A stretch of 64,000 nt of DNA from an uncultured Paracoccus sp. (GCF_937873615.1 NZ_CALMYP010000032.1:58521-122520), one strand, 5' to 3'. Numbered from the stretch's first letter, positions 1 through 9,395 are shown. The notes: generated by a model not told the origin, from the sequence alone. Numbers and translations are program-made.

Positions 1-38
1 TTCCTTTCGATCGCGCCCTTGTGCCAGATCGTGCGGCG

Positions 39-51
39 TGAGACAAATTCA
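39..51. promoter_or_regulatory. candidate MetR-binding site
   Basis: The 13-mer TGAGACAAATTCA has the TGAA-N5-TTCA dyad described for MetR of enterobacteria, with one mismatch (G for A) in the left arm. It ends 26 bp before the chosen metR start, which fits autoregulation or control of a divergent methionine gene that would lie left of the window. A 13-mer with one mismatch can occur by chance, so this is suggestive only. Confidence 0.4.
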
Positions 52-77
52 TATTCCGCATGATTTTCATGAGAGCC

Positions 78-989
78 ATGCATCTAGAACTGCGCCATCT
101 TCGCACCGTAAGGGCGATTCACCAACAGGGCGGGCTGGCCCGCGCCGCCGAGGTGCTCAACATCACCCAGTCGGCGCTGTCCCATCAGGTCAAGGCGCTG
201 GAAGACCAGGTCGGGGTCGAGCTTTTCGTCCGCCGCTCGCGCCCGATGCGGCTCTCGGCGGCAGGAATGCGGCTGCTGCGTCTGGCCGAACAGGTGCTGC
301 CGCTGATCGAGGCCGCCGAATCGGAGCTGAAGGGGGTCGAGGCAGGCCGCGTCGGCCAGCTTCACATCGCGCTCGAATGCCATGCCTGTTTCGACTGGCT
401 GCTGCCGGTGCTGGACCAGTTCCGCCGGTCTTTCCCCGAGGTCGATCTGGACATCCGCCAACGCCTCGCCTTCACCGCCCTGCCGGCATTGCAGCGCGAA
501 GAGGTCGATCTGGTCATCTCGATGGACCCCGACCCGCTGCCCGGCATCCATTTCGAACCGCTTTTCGACTACGCCCCGACGCTGGTCGTCCCCGCCGCTC
601 ATCCGCTGGCGGCGCGCGGCTTCGCCCGGCCCGAGGATCTGGCAGCGGAAAACCTGATCGTCTATCCGATGGATCGCGAAAGGCTGGATGTCTTTTCCGA
701 ATTCCTGATCCCGGCAGGGGTGGAACCCGCCCATGTCCGTCAGGTCGAACTGACCGATGTGACCCTGATGCTGGTCGCCGCCGGGCGCGGGGTCGCGGTC
801 ATGCCCGACTGGGTGCTGCGCCGCCATGCCGCGAACCCGGAACTGGCGCTTGTCCGGCTGACCGAAAAGGGCCTGCGCCGCCGCGCCTATGCCGCCATGC
901 GCGAGGCCGACCGGCAATTGCCCTATATGGAGCTTTTCCTGCGCCTCGCCCGGACCGAGGGCGTGCGCGCCGGCCGGCCACTGTCGTAA
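78..989 (+). CDS. metR: LysR-family regulator, MetR-like
   Basis: This is a 303-residue LysR-type regulator. The N-terminal winged HTH (about residues 4-60) contains the TQSALSHQ recognition helix typical of MetR. The effector domain keeps the MetR-like segments ECHACFDWL, YPMDRERLDVF and FLIPAGVEP. MetR activates metE/metH/metF using homocysteine as coinducer; that role is inferred from family. The start at 78 is preferred over an in-frame ATG at 60 because it gives MHLELRHL, which aligns with the E. coli MetR N-terminus, and a GAGA element precedes it. No methionine gene is visible to the right, so any target would lie beyond the left edge. An imperfect dyad just after the stop (998-1013) has no T-tract. 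Confidence 0.85.
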   Translation: MHLELRHLRTVRAIHQQGGLARAAEVLNITQSALSHQVKALEDQVGVELFVRRSRPMRLSAAGMRLLRLAEQVLPLIEAAESELKGVEAGRVGQLHIALECHACFDWLLPVLDQFRRSFPEVDLDIRQRLAFTALPALQREEVDLVISMDPDPLPGIHFEPLFDYAPTLVVPAAHPLAARGFARPEDLAAENLIVYPMDRERLDVFSEFLIPAGVEPAHVRQVELTDVTLMLVAAGRGVAVMPDWVLRRHAANPELALVRLTEKGLRRRAYAAMREADRQLPYMELFLRLARTEGVRAGRPLS

Positions 990-1096
990 CGCAGCGGATT
1001 CGCCGGCGCGAATGCCTGCTATGGCTTCCCTTCGCGCGCCATTGGCCCTAAACGGCAGGCAAAGCCCAAAGCCAGACAGAATTGCAGGAGCGCCGG

Positions 1097-1885
1097 ATGC
1101 AAAGCGCCAATATGAACGTGATGATCAAGGCCGCCCGCAAGGCCGGGCGCAGCCTCGTCAAGGATTTCCGCGAGGTCGAGAACCTGCAGGTCTCGGTCAA
1201 GGGGGCCGGCGATTTCGTCAGCCGCGCCGACAAGGAAGCCGAACGGATCATCAAGGAAGAACTGCGCACCGCCCGCCCCACCTATGGCTGGCTGGGCGAG
1301 GAAACCGGGACCGAGGCGGGCGAGGACCCGACCCGGCGCTGGATCGTCGATCCGCTGGACGGGACCACGAACTTCCTGCACGGGCTGCCGCATTGGGCGG
1401 TCTCGATCGCGCTGGAACACAAGGGCGAAGTCGTGGCCGGCGTCATCTTCGACGCTGCCAAGGACGAACTTTACCATGCCGAGAAGGGCAATGGCGCCTG
1501 GATGAACGGTCAGCGGCTGCGCGTCTCGGGCAGGCGGCAGATGATCGAATCGATCTTCGCCACCGGCATTCCCTTCGGCGCGCGCAAGACCCTGCCGGCG
1601 ACGCTGAAGGATTTCGCCCGCATCTCGCCGCTGACCGCCGGCATTCGCAGCTATGGCTCGGCGGCGCTCGATCTGGCCTATGTCGCGGCGGGCCGCTTCG
1701 ACGGTTACTGGGAGCGTTACGTGAACGCCTGGGACGTGGCCGCGGGCATCGTTCTGGTCAAGGAGGCCGGCGGCTTCATCGAGGCGATCCGCGGCGAAGG
1801 CCCCATCGCCGATGCCGGCAACCTCGTCTGCGCCAACCCGCAGCTTTTCCCCGAACTCGCCTCCATCGTGCGGACCTGGGACTGA
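1097..1885 (+). CDS. suhB: inositol monophosphatase family protein
   Basis: This is a 262-residue member of the IMPase/FIG superfamily, the usual length for SuhB. The metal-binding signatures are present: GEET near residues 67-70, DPLDGTTNF at 85-93, and the AWDVAAG motif near 210. The family hydrolyses inositol-1-phosphate in a Mg-dependent way; in E. coli SuhB also works in rRNA transcription antitermination. AGGAG (1086-1090) lies six bases before ATG 1097, which favours this start over an upstream in-frame TTG. The stop overlaps the start of the next gene in a TGATG junction, so it is probably cotranscribed with ybgC and the tol genes. Confidence 0.88.
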   Translation: MQSANMNVMIKAARKAGRSLVKDFREVENLQVSVKGAGDFVSRADKEAERIIKEELRTARPTYGWLGEETGTEAGEDPTRRWIVDPLDGTTNFLHGLPHWAVSIALEHKGEVVAGVIFDAAKDELYHAEKGNGAWMNGQRLRVSGRRQMIESIFATGIPFGARKTLPATLKDFARISPLTAGIRSYGSAALDLAYVAAGRFDGYWERYVNAWDVAAGIVLVKEAGGFIEAIRGEGPIADAGNLVCANPQLFPELASIVRTWD

Positions 1886-2274
1886 TGCATCGCTGGCCGG
1901 TCCGCGTCTATTATGAAGACACCGATCTCGCGGGGATCGTCTATTACGCCAATTACCTGAAATTCATCGAGCGCGCGCGCACCGAATGGACCCGCGCCAT
2001 CGGCATCGACCAGACCCGCCTGAAGGTCGAGGAAGGCGCCGTCTTCGCCGTCCGCCGGGTCGAGGCCGATTACCTGCAATCCGCCGTCTTCGACGATGAA
2101 CTCATCGTGACCACCGAACTGGCCCGCCTGACCCCGGCCCGGATCGAGCTTGACCAGAAGGTTCTGCGCGGCGACGCGGTGCTGTTTGCCGCTCGCGTGA
2201 CGCTGGCCTGCCTTGGCCCGGACATGCGCCCGCGCCGGCTGCCCGCCGCTCTCGCCGCACTCATGCGAAGTTGA
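1885..2274 (+). CDS. ybgC: tol-pal associated acyl-CoA thioesterase YbgC
   Basis: This is a 129-residue hotdog-fold thioesterase of the YbgC/4-hydroxybenzoyl-CoA thioesterase family. The signature EDTDLAGIVYYANYL (residues 11-25) carries the catalytic Asp14 of this family. YbgC is the first gene of tol-pal operons in many proteobacteria and hydrolyses acyl-CoA or acyl-ACP; a link to phospholipid metabolism at the division site has been proposed. It starts at the TGATG overlap with suhB and precedes tolQ by 85 bp. Confidence 0.9.
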   Translation: MHRWPVRVYYEDTDLAGIVYYANYLKFIERARTEWTRAIGIDQTRLKVEEGAVFAVRRVEADYLQSAVFDDELIVTTELARLTPARIELDQKVLRGDAVLFAARVTLACLGPDMRPRRLPAALAALMRS

Positions 2275-2359
2275 ACGCCATTTCGTTGGTCGCCGGTCGC
2301 AACTTCTGCTAGAACGGCCGGCAAAGGCCGGAAATGGCCGCATCGTTACGGGCAGATTC

Positions 2360-3031
2360 ATGGAACTCGACTTTTCGCTGATCGCGCTTTTCATGCGCGC
2401 CTCGCTGATCGTGAAGATCGTGATGGTGGTGCTGATCCTCGCCTCCTTCTGGTCCTGGGCGATCATCATCCAGAAGCTGCTGAAATTCGGCACCGCCCGG
2501 GCCGAAGCGTCGAAATTCGACCGCGCCTTCTGGTCGGGCGAACCGCTGGACGACCTTTACGACCGGATCGGGGAAAACCCGCGCGGCTCGGCAGAACGCA
2601 TCTTCGCCGCCGGCATGGGCGAATGGCGCAAGTCGCAGGACGACCGGGGCGGGATGATCCCCGGCACCCAGCAACGCATCGACCGGGCCATGAACGTCGC
2701 CATCGGACGTGAAGAAGCGCGGCTGACGCGCGGGCTGTCCTTCCTGGCCACCATCGGCTCGACCGCGCCCTTCATCGGGCTTTTCGGCACCGTCTGGGGC
2801 ATCAAGACCGCGTTCGAGCAGATCGCGATTGCACAGGATACCTCGCTGGCCGTGGTGGCACCCGGTATTGCCGAGGCGCTTCTGGCCACCGCGCTCGGCC
2901 TTCTGGCGGCGATCCCGGCGGTCATCTTCTACAACAAGTTCATCGCCGATGCCGACCGTCTGGGCGCGAATTACGAGAATTTCGCCGATGAATTCTCGAC
3001 CATCCTGTCGCGCCAGCTGAACGAGGGCTGA
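2360..3031 (+). CDS. tolQ: Tol-Pal system proton channel subunit TolQ
   Basis: TolQ is the MotA/ExbB-type component of the inner-membrane Tol motor, which uses the proton gradient to energise TolA during outer-membrane constriction. The 223-residue product has the expected three membrane segments at about 14-38, 134-152 and 170-192, with the conserved GLFGTVWGI stretch at the second. ATG 2360 (MELDFSL) is chosen because it gives a family-typical N-terminus; in-frame starts further upstream run into ybgC. The next gene, tolR, begins 3 bp after the stop. Confidence 0.93.
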   Translation: MELDFSLIALFMRASLIVKIVMVVLILASFWSWAIIIQKLLKFGTARAEASKFDRAFWSGEPLDDLYDRIGENPRGSAERIFAAGMGEWRKSQDDRGGMIPGTQQRIDRAMNVAIGREEARLTRGLSFLATIGSTAPFIGLFGTVWGIKTAFEQIAIAQDTSLAVVAPGIAEALLATALGLLAAIPAVIFYNKFIADADRLGANYENFADEFSTILSRQLNEG

Positions 3032-3034
3032 GCC

Positions 3035-3484
3035 ATGCAGGTCCAGTCCCGCAACCGGCCCGGACGACGCGGCCGCAGCCGCCGTCAGCCGATGGCGGAA
3101 ATCAACGTCACCCCCTTTGTCGACGTGATGCTGGTGCTGCTGGTGATCTTCATGGTGGCCGCACCCCTGCTGACCGTGGGCGTGCCGCTGCAACTGCCGG
3201 AAACCGCCGCCAATGCCGTCGCCGCCGAGCCGCAGGAGCCGCTGACCATCTCGGTCCCGGCCACCGGTCCGCTCATGCTCATGGACGACAGCGTGGAGGA
3301 GGAAGAACTGGTCACCCGCCTGCGCGATCTGGCCGAAATTCGGCAATCGACGAAGATCTTCCTGCGCGCCGATGGCGGCATTCCCTACGGTCGCGTGGTG
3401 CAGGTGATGGGCGCGCTCAACGCCGCCGGCTTCAACGACATCGTGCTGGTGACCGACACCGGCGGGCCGCGGATGGACGGCTGA
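3035..3484 (+). CDS. tolR: Tol-Pal system protein TolR
   Basis: TolR is the ExbD-like partner of TolQ. The 149-residue protein has a basic cytoplasmic N-terminus (residues 1-20), then INVTPFVDVMLVLLVIF at 23-39. This includes the protonatable Asp30 of the single membrane helix. A periplasmic domain follows (about 50-149). The spacing to tolQ (3 bp) and to tolA (4 bp) supports one operon. Confidence 0.93.
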   Translation: MQVQSRNRPGRRGRSRRQPMAEINVTPFVDVMLVLLVIFMVAAPLLTVGVPLQLPETAANAVAAEPQEPLTISVPATGPLMLMDDSVEEEELVTRLRDLAEIRQSTKIFLRADGGIPYGRVVQVMGALNAAGFNDIVLVTDTGGPRMDG

Positions 3485-3488
3485 TCCG

Positions 3489-5210
3489 ATGCTGGATCCG
3501 CTTGAGGTTCAACATCAGGGGCAGGGCCGGGACCGCGCCGAACGGATCGGCATCTGGATCTCGGGGATGGCCCATACCGGACTGGTACTCTGGGCCATTG
3601 TCGGCGGGGCGCTGTTTGCGGCGCGCGAGAACCCGCCCCAGCAGATCGCCGATGTGACCACGATCTCGGCACAGGAATTCGACGAGTTGGCGGCGCGCTC
3701 TCGCGGGGCCGGGCCGGTCGGTCAGGCCGACGGTCAGGCACCGGAGCAGCCGCAGATGCCGGGCGATACCACCGCGCCCGAGGGGCCGGATCTGGCGCTG
3801 GAGGCCCCCCAGCCCGACAGCAATGCCGTGGCCCTGCCGCCGCCCGACCCGCAATCCGAGAACCGCCCCGATCTGAGCGATGTCGAAGCGCCGAACCCGC
3901 CGGTCGATGTCGCGACCATCGCCCCCGATCCCACCACCCCGCCCCGGGCCGAGCCTGTCCCCGACATGCCCGCCGCAGACAGCACCCCGGTGACCGAGAC
4001 GCCAAGCCGCCCCGATGCGCCGCCGACGCCGGAACCGCCGCGTTCGGCACTGGCACTCGACGCCTCGCCACCACCGCCGGACCGGCCCGAAGGGCTGCGC
4101 GAAGCCGTGCTCGCCGCCCGTCGCGAGGCCGATGCCCAGACCGCCGCCGCCGCCGCGCAGGCCGAGGAGGAACGCCTTGCCGCACTGGCCCGCGAAGAAG
4201 CCGACCGCCAGATCGAGGCCGAAGCCGCCGCCGCCGCAGAACGCGACCGCATCGCCCGAGAGGCTGCGGCAGCCGAACAGGACCGCATCGCCCGCGAACA
4301 GGCCGAGGCGGAACGGCAGGAGCAGGAACGTCTGGCCGAAGCCGCCCGCCGCGCCGAAGAGGAACGACTGGCGGAGGAAGCCCGGCAGGAGCAGGAGCGT
4401 CTGGAACGCGAGCGCCTCGAACAGGAGCGGCTCGAACAGGAGCGGCTCGAACAGGAGCGTCTGGCCGAAGAAGCCCGACAGCGCGAAGCCGAGCGGCTGG
4501 CGGACGAAGCCCGCCGGGCCGAAGCAGCCCGCCGCGCCGAACAGCAGCGGCTGGAGCGCGAGGCAGCCGAGCGTGCCGAACAGGAACGTCAGGCCGCCGC
4601 CGAGGCCGAGCTCGCCCTTCGGGACGCTCTGGCCGAGCAACTGGCCGAGGAAGCGCGCCTGCAACGCGAGGCCGCACTGGCCGAGGAAGCCACCCCCAGC
4701 CCCGTCGATGGCAATGCGCCCGAGGGGACGGGCGAAGGCGGCGGCTCGGACATTCTGACCGATGCGCTGAACGAGGCCGGCGCCTCCGCCATCGACCCCG
4801 ACCAGTTGGACGACGCGCTTGCCGATGCCATGGGCGTGACCCGCCCGTCCGAAATCGTGCGCGACCTGTCGGTCGAAATCGCCTCGGTCCCGATGACCGA
4901 GGCCGAGAAGGACGGGTTCCGCAGCGCCGTTCAGGAATGCTGGAGCGCCTCGACCCTGTCTCTGGTCGCGATGGACACCCGCGTCGTCGTCGGCTTCGCC
5001 ATGGATCGCGCCGGCCTGCCCGACCCGGACAGTTTCCGCATCGTCGGCGCCCCCGATGCCGACCCGGCCCGCCAGCAGCTCTATGAGGTCGCGCGCCGCA
5101 ACCTGATCCGCTGCGCCAAGGGCGGCTATCTGCTGCCGCCCGAGAAATACAACGAATGGGACGATATCGAGATGACCTTCTCCCCCTCCGGTGTGGAGCG
5201 GATCGAATGA
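3489..5210 (+). CDS. tolA: cell envelope protein TolA
   Basis: TolA spans the periplasm and links the TolQR motor to TolB/Pal. The 573-residue product has a single N-terminal membrane helix (about 24-44), a Pro/Asp-rich stretch to about residue 200, and a long Ala/Glu/Arg-rich coiled coil (about 205-405). A compact C-terminal TonB-like domain follows (about 455-573). The coiled coil includes a perfect short repeat (see 4416-4460). It is longer than E. coli TolA (about 420 residues), mostly through the Pro-rich and coiled-coil parts. It has low primary similarity to enterobacterial TolA, so the call rests on architecture and on position between tolR and tolB. Its stop overlaps tolB by 4 bp (ATGA). 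Confidence 0.88.
   Translation: MLDPLEVQHQGQGRDRAERIGIWISGMAHTGLVLWAIVGGALFAARENPPQQIADVTTISAQEFDELAARSRGAGPVGQADGQAPEQPQMPGDTTAPEGPDLALEAPQPDSNAVALPPPDPQSENRPDLSDVEAPNPPVDVATIAPDPTTPPRAEPVPDMPAADSTPVTETPSRPDAPPTPEPPRSALALDASPPPPDRPEGLREAVLAARREADAQTAAAAAQAEEERLAALAREEADRQIEAEAAAAAERDRIAREAAAAEQDRIAREQAEAERQEQERLAEAARRAEEERLAEEARQEQERLERERLEQERLEQERLEQERLAEEARQREAERLADEARRAEAARRAEQQRLEREAAERAEQERQAAAEAELALRDALAEQLAEEARLQREAALAEEATPSPVDGNAPEGTGEGGGSDILTDALNEAGASAIDPDQLDDALADAMGVTRPSEIVRDLSVEIASVPMTEAEKDGFRSAVQECWSASTLSLVAMDTRVVVGFAMDRAGLPDPDSFRIVGAPDADPARQQLYEVARRNLIRCAKGGYLLPPEKYNEWDDIEMTFSPSGVERIE
4416..4460 (+). repeat. 15-bp tandem repeat inside tolA
   Basis: Three head-to-tail copies of CTCGAACAGGAGCGG occur here; the last base differs in copy three. 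Each unit encodes Leu-Glu-Gln-Glu-Arg in the coiled-coil domain of TolA. The 15-bp unit preserves frame, so slippage here would change stalk length without breaking the gene. Confidence 0.9.
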
Positions 5211-6520
5211 GGGCGCATCTGGCCCTGATCCTGGCGGCGCTGCTGCTGGCACCCGCAGGCGCGGCGCTGGCGCAGGACGAACCGCTGCGCATCGAGATCA
5301 CCGAAGGTACGATGGCACCCATGCCCATCGCCCTGCGGATCGAGGCCGAGGGCGAGGCCGTGGCACTGGCCGCCGAAATCACCGGCGTGATCGAGGCGGA
5401 CCTGACCGGCACCGGCCTGTTCACCCTGGCCGAGATCCGGGACCTGCCCGACACCCGCTTCGACCGGGCGGTCGATTATGTCGGCTGGAAGGCGACCGAT
5501 ACCGAGGCTCTGGTGACCGGCTCGGTCAGTGCCGAGGGCGACAAGATCGTGGTCCGCTTCCGGCTTTTCGACATCTTCGCCGGCCAGCCGCTTGGCGACG
5601 GGATGCAACTCGACGCCCCGCGCGCCGGCTGGCGGCGGGCGGCACACAAGATCGCCGATCAGATCTATGCCCGAATCACCGGCGAAGCGCCCTATTTCGA
5701 CAGCCGCATCGCCTTTATCGGCGAAAGCGGTCCGGCAACGGCGCGCATCAAGCGCGTCGGCGTGATGGACGCGGACGGGGCCGATGTGAAATGGCTGACC
5801 GCCGGCGGCGAGCTGGCGCTGTCGCCGCGCTTTTCGCCGGACGGGCGGACGGTGCTCTATACCAGCTTCGCCAGCGGGATGCCGCAGATCATGGCGATGG
5901 ACGTGGAATCGGTGCGGGCGCTGCCGCTCACTTCGGACCCGCGCGCCATGAGCTTCGCGCCGCGCTATTCGCCCGATGGCCAATGGATCGCCTTTTCGCG
6001 CGAAACCGCCGGCAATACCGATATCTGGATCATGCAGGTCGGAAATCCGCGCTTTTCCAAGCCGTTGACGCAAGGCCCCTCGATCGACACGGCACCGTCA
6101 TGGTCGCCCGATGGCCGCCAGATCGTCTTCGAAAGCGACCGTTCCGGCAATTCGCAGCTTTACATCATGCGCGCCGATGGCAGCGATCCGGTGCGGATCT
6201 CGTTCGGCGAGGGCGGCGGCTATGGCGAACCGGCATGGTCGCCGCGCGGCGACCGCATCGCCTTCACCCGGCATGGCCGGCAGGGCTCTGCCATCGGGAT
6301 CATGCGCCCCGACGGCTCGGACGAGCGGCTCCTGACCGAGGGGCCGGGCGATGCCGGGCCAAGCTGGGCGCCGAATGGCCGTGTGCTCATCTTCACACGC
6401 CAGCCGGATGAAGAAGGGTCGGCACAATTGCATTCAGTGGACATCACCGGGCGAAACATGCGACCTGTAGCGCTGAATGATGCGGCATCCGACCCCGCCT
6501 GGGGGCCGTTGCTGCCGTGA
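5207..6520 (+). CDS. tolB: Tol-Pal system beta-propeller protein TolB
   Basis: TolB is the periplasmic beta-propeller that binds Pal and the TolA C-terminus. The 437-residue product starts with a clear Sec signal peptide (hydrophobic residues 4-20, ending near ALA-Q). An N-terminal alpha/beta domain follows, then repeated propeller blades with the WSPDGR / FSPDGR / YSPDGQ motif (about residues 200-430). ATG 5207 overlaps the tolA stop in an ATGA junction, which fixes the start. Confidence 0.94.
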   Translation: MRAHLALILAALLLAPAGAALAQDEPLRIEITEGTMAPMPIALRIEAEGEAVALAAEITGVIEADLTGTGLFTLAEIRDLPDTRFDRAVDYVGWKATDTEALVTGSVSAEGDKIVVRFRLFDIFAGQPLGDGMQLDAPRAGWRRAAHKIADQIYARITGEAPYFDSRIAFIGESGPATARIKRVGVMDADGADVKWLTAGGELALSPRFSPDGRTVLYTSFASGMPQIMAMDVESVRALPLTSDPRAMSFAPRYSPDGQWIAFSRETAGNTDIWIMQVGNPRFSKPLTQGPSIDTAPSWSPDGRQIVFESDRSGNSQLYIMRADGSDPVRISFGEGGGYGEPAWSPRGDRIAFTRHGRQGSAIGIMRPDGSDERLLTEGPGDAGPSWAPNGRVLIFTRQPDEEGSAQLHSVDITGRNMRPVALNDAASDPAWGPLLP

Positions 6521-6541
6521 GACTGGTCGAGGGAAAGAGTG

Positions 6542-7102
6542 ATGCGCCTCAAACTTGCACTCGTTGCCGCCGTTCTGGCGCTGGCGGCCTGTAACATGCC
6601 GGCGGATCCGCCAGTGGTTTCCGCCCCGGTGACCGATCCCTATGTCACCGATGCCGGCGGCAATGCCGTCTATCTGGGCGATGTGAACAAGCCCGGATCG
6701 CGCCTGCCGGGCGATCCCGCCGCCGATACCGCGCCCGACGCGCAATTCGCCGCTGTCGGCAACACCGTCTATTTCGCCGAGAACGAGGCGACGCTGTCCG
6801 ACGATGCCCGCCAGACCCTGACCCGTCAGGCCGCCTGGCTGGTCCAGAATGCCGGCGCCACCGCCATGGTCGAAGGCCATGCGGATGAACCCGGAACGCG
6901 CGAATTCAACCTCGCCCTCGGCGCGCGCCGGGCGACCTCGGTCCGCGAATATCTGGTCGCCAAGGGGGTCGAGGCCGGACGCATCCAGACCGTCTCCTTC
7001 GGCAAGGAACGCCCCGCCTCGATCTGCGCCTCGGAAGCGTCCTGTCTGGCGCGCAACCGCCGCGCCGTGACCGCCGTCAGCCAGAGCCAGGCAGGCGTCT
7101 GA
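6542..7102 (+). CDS. pal: peptidoglycan-associated lipoprotein Pal
   Basis: Pal anchors the outer membrane to peptidoglycan. The 186-residue precursor has a signal peptide ending in the lipobox LAAC, with the lipidated Cys at residue 17. The C-terminal OmpA-like domain (about 70-180) contains VEGHADEPGTREFNLALG, the peptidoglycan-binding signature. Start ATG 6542 is preferred over a GTG one codon upstream; a purine-rich GGGAAAGAG precedes it. The stop overlaps the next gene (TGATG). Confidence 0.94.
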   Translation: MRLKLALVAAVLALAACNMPADPPVVSAPVTDPYVTDAGGNAVYLGDVNKPGSRLPGDPAADTAPDAQFAAVGNTVYFAENEATLSDDARQTLTRQAAWLVQNAGATAMVEGHADEPGTREFNLALGARRATSVREYLVAKGVEAGRIQTVSFGKERPASICASEASCLARNRRAVTAVSQSQAGV

Positions 7103-8124
7103 TGCGTCCGCTTCTGCTTGCGGCACTGATGGCCGGGCTTGCCGGGCCGCTGGCCGCGCAGGAGGCGGTTCCATCGGGCGATCTCGTCATCGACGACCCG
7201 ACGCTGGCCGAGGGGCTGGAGGCATTGCCGCCCGACGATCTCGCCGCCACCGTCGAGGCCGAGAATGCCGCCGCCCAGCCACAGGTCGATGCGGCGACGC
7301 TGGCGGACATGCAGGCGGCGCTGCGCGCGGTTTCGGCCGATCTTCAGGCGCTGCGGGCCGAGCTTCTGGCCTCGGGTGCCAGCGGTTTCGCGGCGGCGGG
7401 TGGCGACAGCGCCATCGACCGCATGAACGCGATGGAAGCCCAGATCGCGGAACTGACCGACCGCACGGAACAACTGTCCAACCGCATCAAGCGCATCGTG
7501 GCCGATGGCAGCAACCGCATCGGCGATGTCGAATTCCGCCTGTGCGAGATGGACCCAAGCTGCGACCTCGGCGCGCTGATGACCGCCGAGCTTGGCCGGC
7601 AGGGCGGGCTGATCGCCCCCGGTGGCGGCGAGGCGATGCCCCGGCCCAGGAATTCCTATGTCAACGCGATGCCCCTTCCACCGATGGCCGAACCCGCCCC
7701 CGGCATGCCGCCGCCGACCGAGGAGGAGGAGCGCGAACTCGCTGCAGCCAATGATCTGGTCATTGCCGGGAAATGGGCCGAGGCCATTGCCGTATTGGAT
7801 CACCTTGTCAGCAGCCATGCCGGCGGCCCGTTGACGGTCGACGCACTCTATCTGCGCGGCATTGCCCAGACCTCCAACCTCCAGCCGGAAGCGGCGGCGC
7901 AATCCTGGCTGATGGCCTTTTCCGCCGCCCCTGACGGGCCGCACGCCGCCGCCAGCCTGATGGCGCTGTCGCGCGTCATGGGGGCGCTCGACACGCCCGC
8001 CGATGCCTGCCCCTATCTGGCCGAACTGATCCGCCGCTTCCCCGATGCACCCGAAGCCGCCGAAGCCGCTCTGGCCGCCGAGGCCGCGGCCTGCCCCTCG
8101 GCGGAGGGGGAGGGTGCAGACTGA
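7102..8124 (+). CDS. cpoB: Tol-Pal system protein CpoB/YbgF
   Basis: CpoB coordinates peptidoglycan synthesis with Tol-driven constriction in E. coli. The 340-residue product has a Sec signal peptide (cleavage near residue 19) and a coiled-coil segment (about 105-150, rich in Asp/Glu/Leu). A Pro-rich linker follows, then a C-terminal TPR domain (about 215-335) of the YbgF type. It is the last gene of the tol-pal set. tilS begins inside its final codons. Confidence 0.86.
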   Translation: MRPLLLAALMAGLAGPLAAQEAVPSGDLVIDDPTLAEGLEALPPDDLAATVEAENAAAQPQVDAATLADMQAALRAVSADLQALRAELLASGASGFAAAGGDSAIDRMNAMEAQIAELTDRTEQLSNRIKRIVADGSNRIGDVEFRLCEMDPSCDLGALMTAELGRQGGLIAPGGGEAMPRPRNSYVNAMPLPPMAEPAPGMPPPTEEEERELAAANDLVIAGKWAEAIAVLDHLVSSHAGGPLTVDALYLRGIAQTSNLQPEAAAQSWLMAFSAAPDGPHAAASLMALSRVMGALDTPADACPYLAELIRRFPDAPEAAEAALAAEAAACPSAEGEGAD

Positions 8125-9352
8125 TCCCGACGCGCTGGAAGCCGCCGCCTTCGCGGCGCTCGACCGGCTGGCGGACGGGCTTCCGGGTCTCGGCATTGCG
8201 CTGTCCGGCGGGGGCGATTCGGTCGCGCTCATGCATCTTGCCGCCCGTTGGGCCAGGGGTCGTAATATCCGGCTGGCAGCGGCCACGGTCGATCACGGCC
8301 TGCGCCCGGAATCGGCGGCGGAGGCGGCTACGGCAGGACAGGCGGCAGCGGCGCTCGGCCTCGATCATGCGGTTCTGCGATGGGATGGCAGCGGCAGCGG
8401 CAACCTGATGGACCGGGCGCGGCGGGCGCGGCTGCGGCTGCTGGCGGACTGGGCGCGGGCGCAGGGGCTGGCGGCACTGGCGCTTGGCCATACGCGCGAC
8501 GATCAGGCCGAAACCCTGCTGATGCGGCTGATGCGCGGCGCCGGGATCGACGGGCTCTCGGCAATGGCCCCGCGCCGCGAGGCCGAAGGGATGCTCTGGC
8601 TGCGGCCGCTGCTCGATCTCGGGCGCGAGGATCTGCGGCACTGGCTGCGACATATCGGCGCAAGCTGGGTCGAAGACCCCACCAATGACGATCCCCGCTT
8701 CGACCGGGTGCGCATCCGGCAGGCCATGACCGGGCTGGGGCTGGAGGCGCAGGCACTGGCGCTCTCGGCACGCCATCTGGCGCAGGCGCGGGTGGCGCTG
8801 AATGACGGGCTGGCGCCCTTGCTGTCCACCGCCGGGGTCCGGCTGGGGTCGCTCAGCCTCGATGGCAGGGGATTCGCGGCCCTGCCGGCGGAACAGCGCC
8901 GGCGGCTGATTCTTGCCGGCATCGCCTTCGTGACCGGCGCCGATTATCCGCCGCGCCGCACCGGAACCGAACACGCCCTTGCCGAACTGGCCGCAGGCCG
9001 GCGGGTCACGCTGGATGGCGCGCTGCTCGACCCCGGCCCCCGGATGCTGATCCATCGCGAGGCCGGTGCCGCGACAGGTGCCCGGCTGGATGGCGACATC
9101 TGGGATAACCGTTGGAAAATCAGCGGATTGCGCGCCACCGACCGCGTCGGGGCCCTGGCGGATCGGGTCAGCGCCTTCGACTGGCGCGCGGCCGGTCTGA
9201 CCCATCTCGAAGCGCAGGCCCTGCCGGCGGTGCAGCGGGGCGATGATCTTCATTGCCCGGCAATTGCACCGCAGGATGGGCTGGTCGCCTTGCCCATTCG
9301 TGATAGTATTGGGCTGATCGAATACCGCTTGGGCATTGAACCCCGCCCCTGA
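8114..9352 (+). CDS. tilS: tRNA(Ile)-lysidine synthetase TilS
   Basis: TilS modifies C34 of tRNA-Ile(CAU) to lysidine using ATP and lysine, so that the tRNA reads AUA. The 412-residue product has the PP-loop ATP-binding motif SGGGDS at 31-36, followed by the N-type ATPase fold (to about 220) and a less conserved C-terminal region. The GTG start at 8114 is chosen because a very purine-rich GGAGGGGGAGG sits directly upstream and the protein would otherwise extend into cpoB. It overlaps cpoB by 11 bp. The gene order cpoB-tilS-ftsH is common in Alphaproteobacteria. Confidence 0.9.
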   Translation: MQTDPDALEAAAFAALDRLADGLPGLGIALSGGGDSVALMHLAARWARGRNIRLAAATVDHGLRPESAAEAATAGQAAAALGLDHAVLRWDGSGSGNLMDRARRARLRLLADWARAQGLAALALGHTRDDQAETLLMRLMRGAGIDGLSAMAPRREAEGMLWLRPLLDLGREDLRHWLRHIGASWVEDPTNDDPRFDRVRIRQAMTGLGLEAQALALSARHLAQARVALNDGLAPLLSTAGVRLGSLSLDGRGFAALPAEQRRRLILAGIAFVTGADYPPRRTGTEHALAELAAGRRVTLDGALLDPGPRMLIHREAGAATGARLDGDIWDNRWKISGLRATDRVGALADRVSAFDWRAAGLTHLEAQALPAVQRGDDLHCPAIAPQDGLVALPIRDSIGLIEYRLGIEPRP

Positions 9353-9395
9353 ATCCCTATTTTCACGGCAAACATTCCCGCCGGAGGAGAGCCCT

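Noticed and set aside
998-1013. ATTCGC-CGGC-GCGAAT stem after metR as terminator
   Set aside because: Only a 6-bp stem with no T-tract on either strand.
3385-5454. Long open frames antisense to tolA (up to 689 codons)
   Set aside because: They mirror the GC-rich, repetitive tolA sequence, are rich in Arg/Pro/Ser with no domain, and the plus strand is clearly coding.
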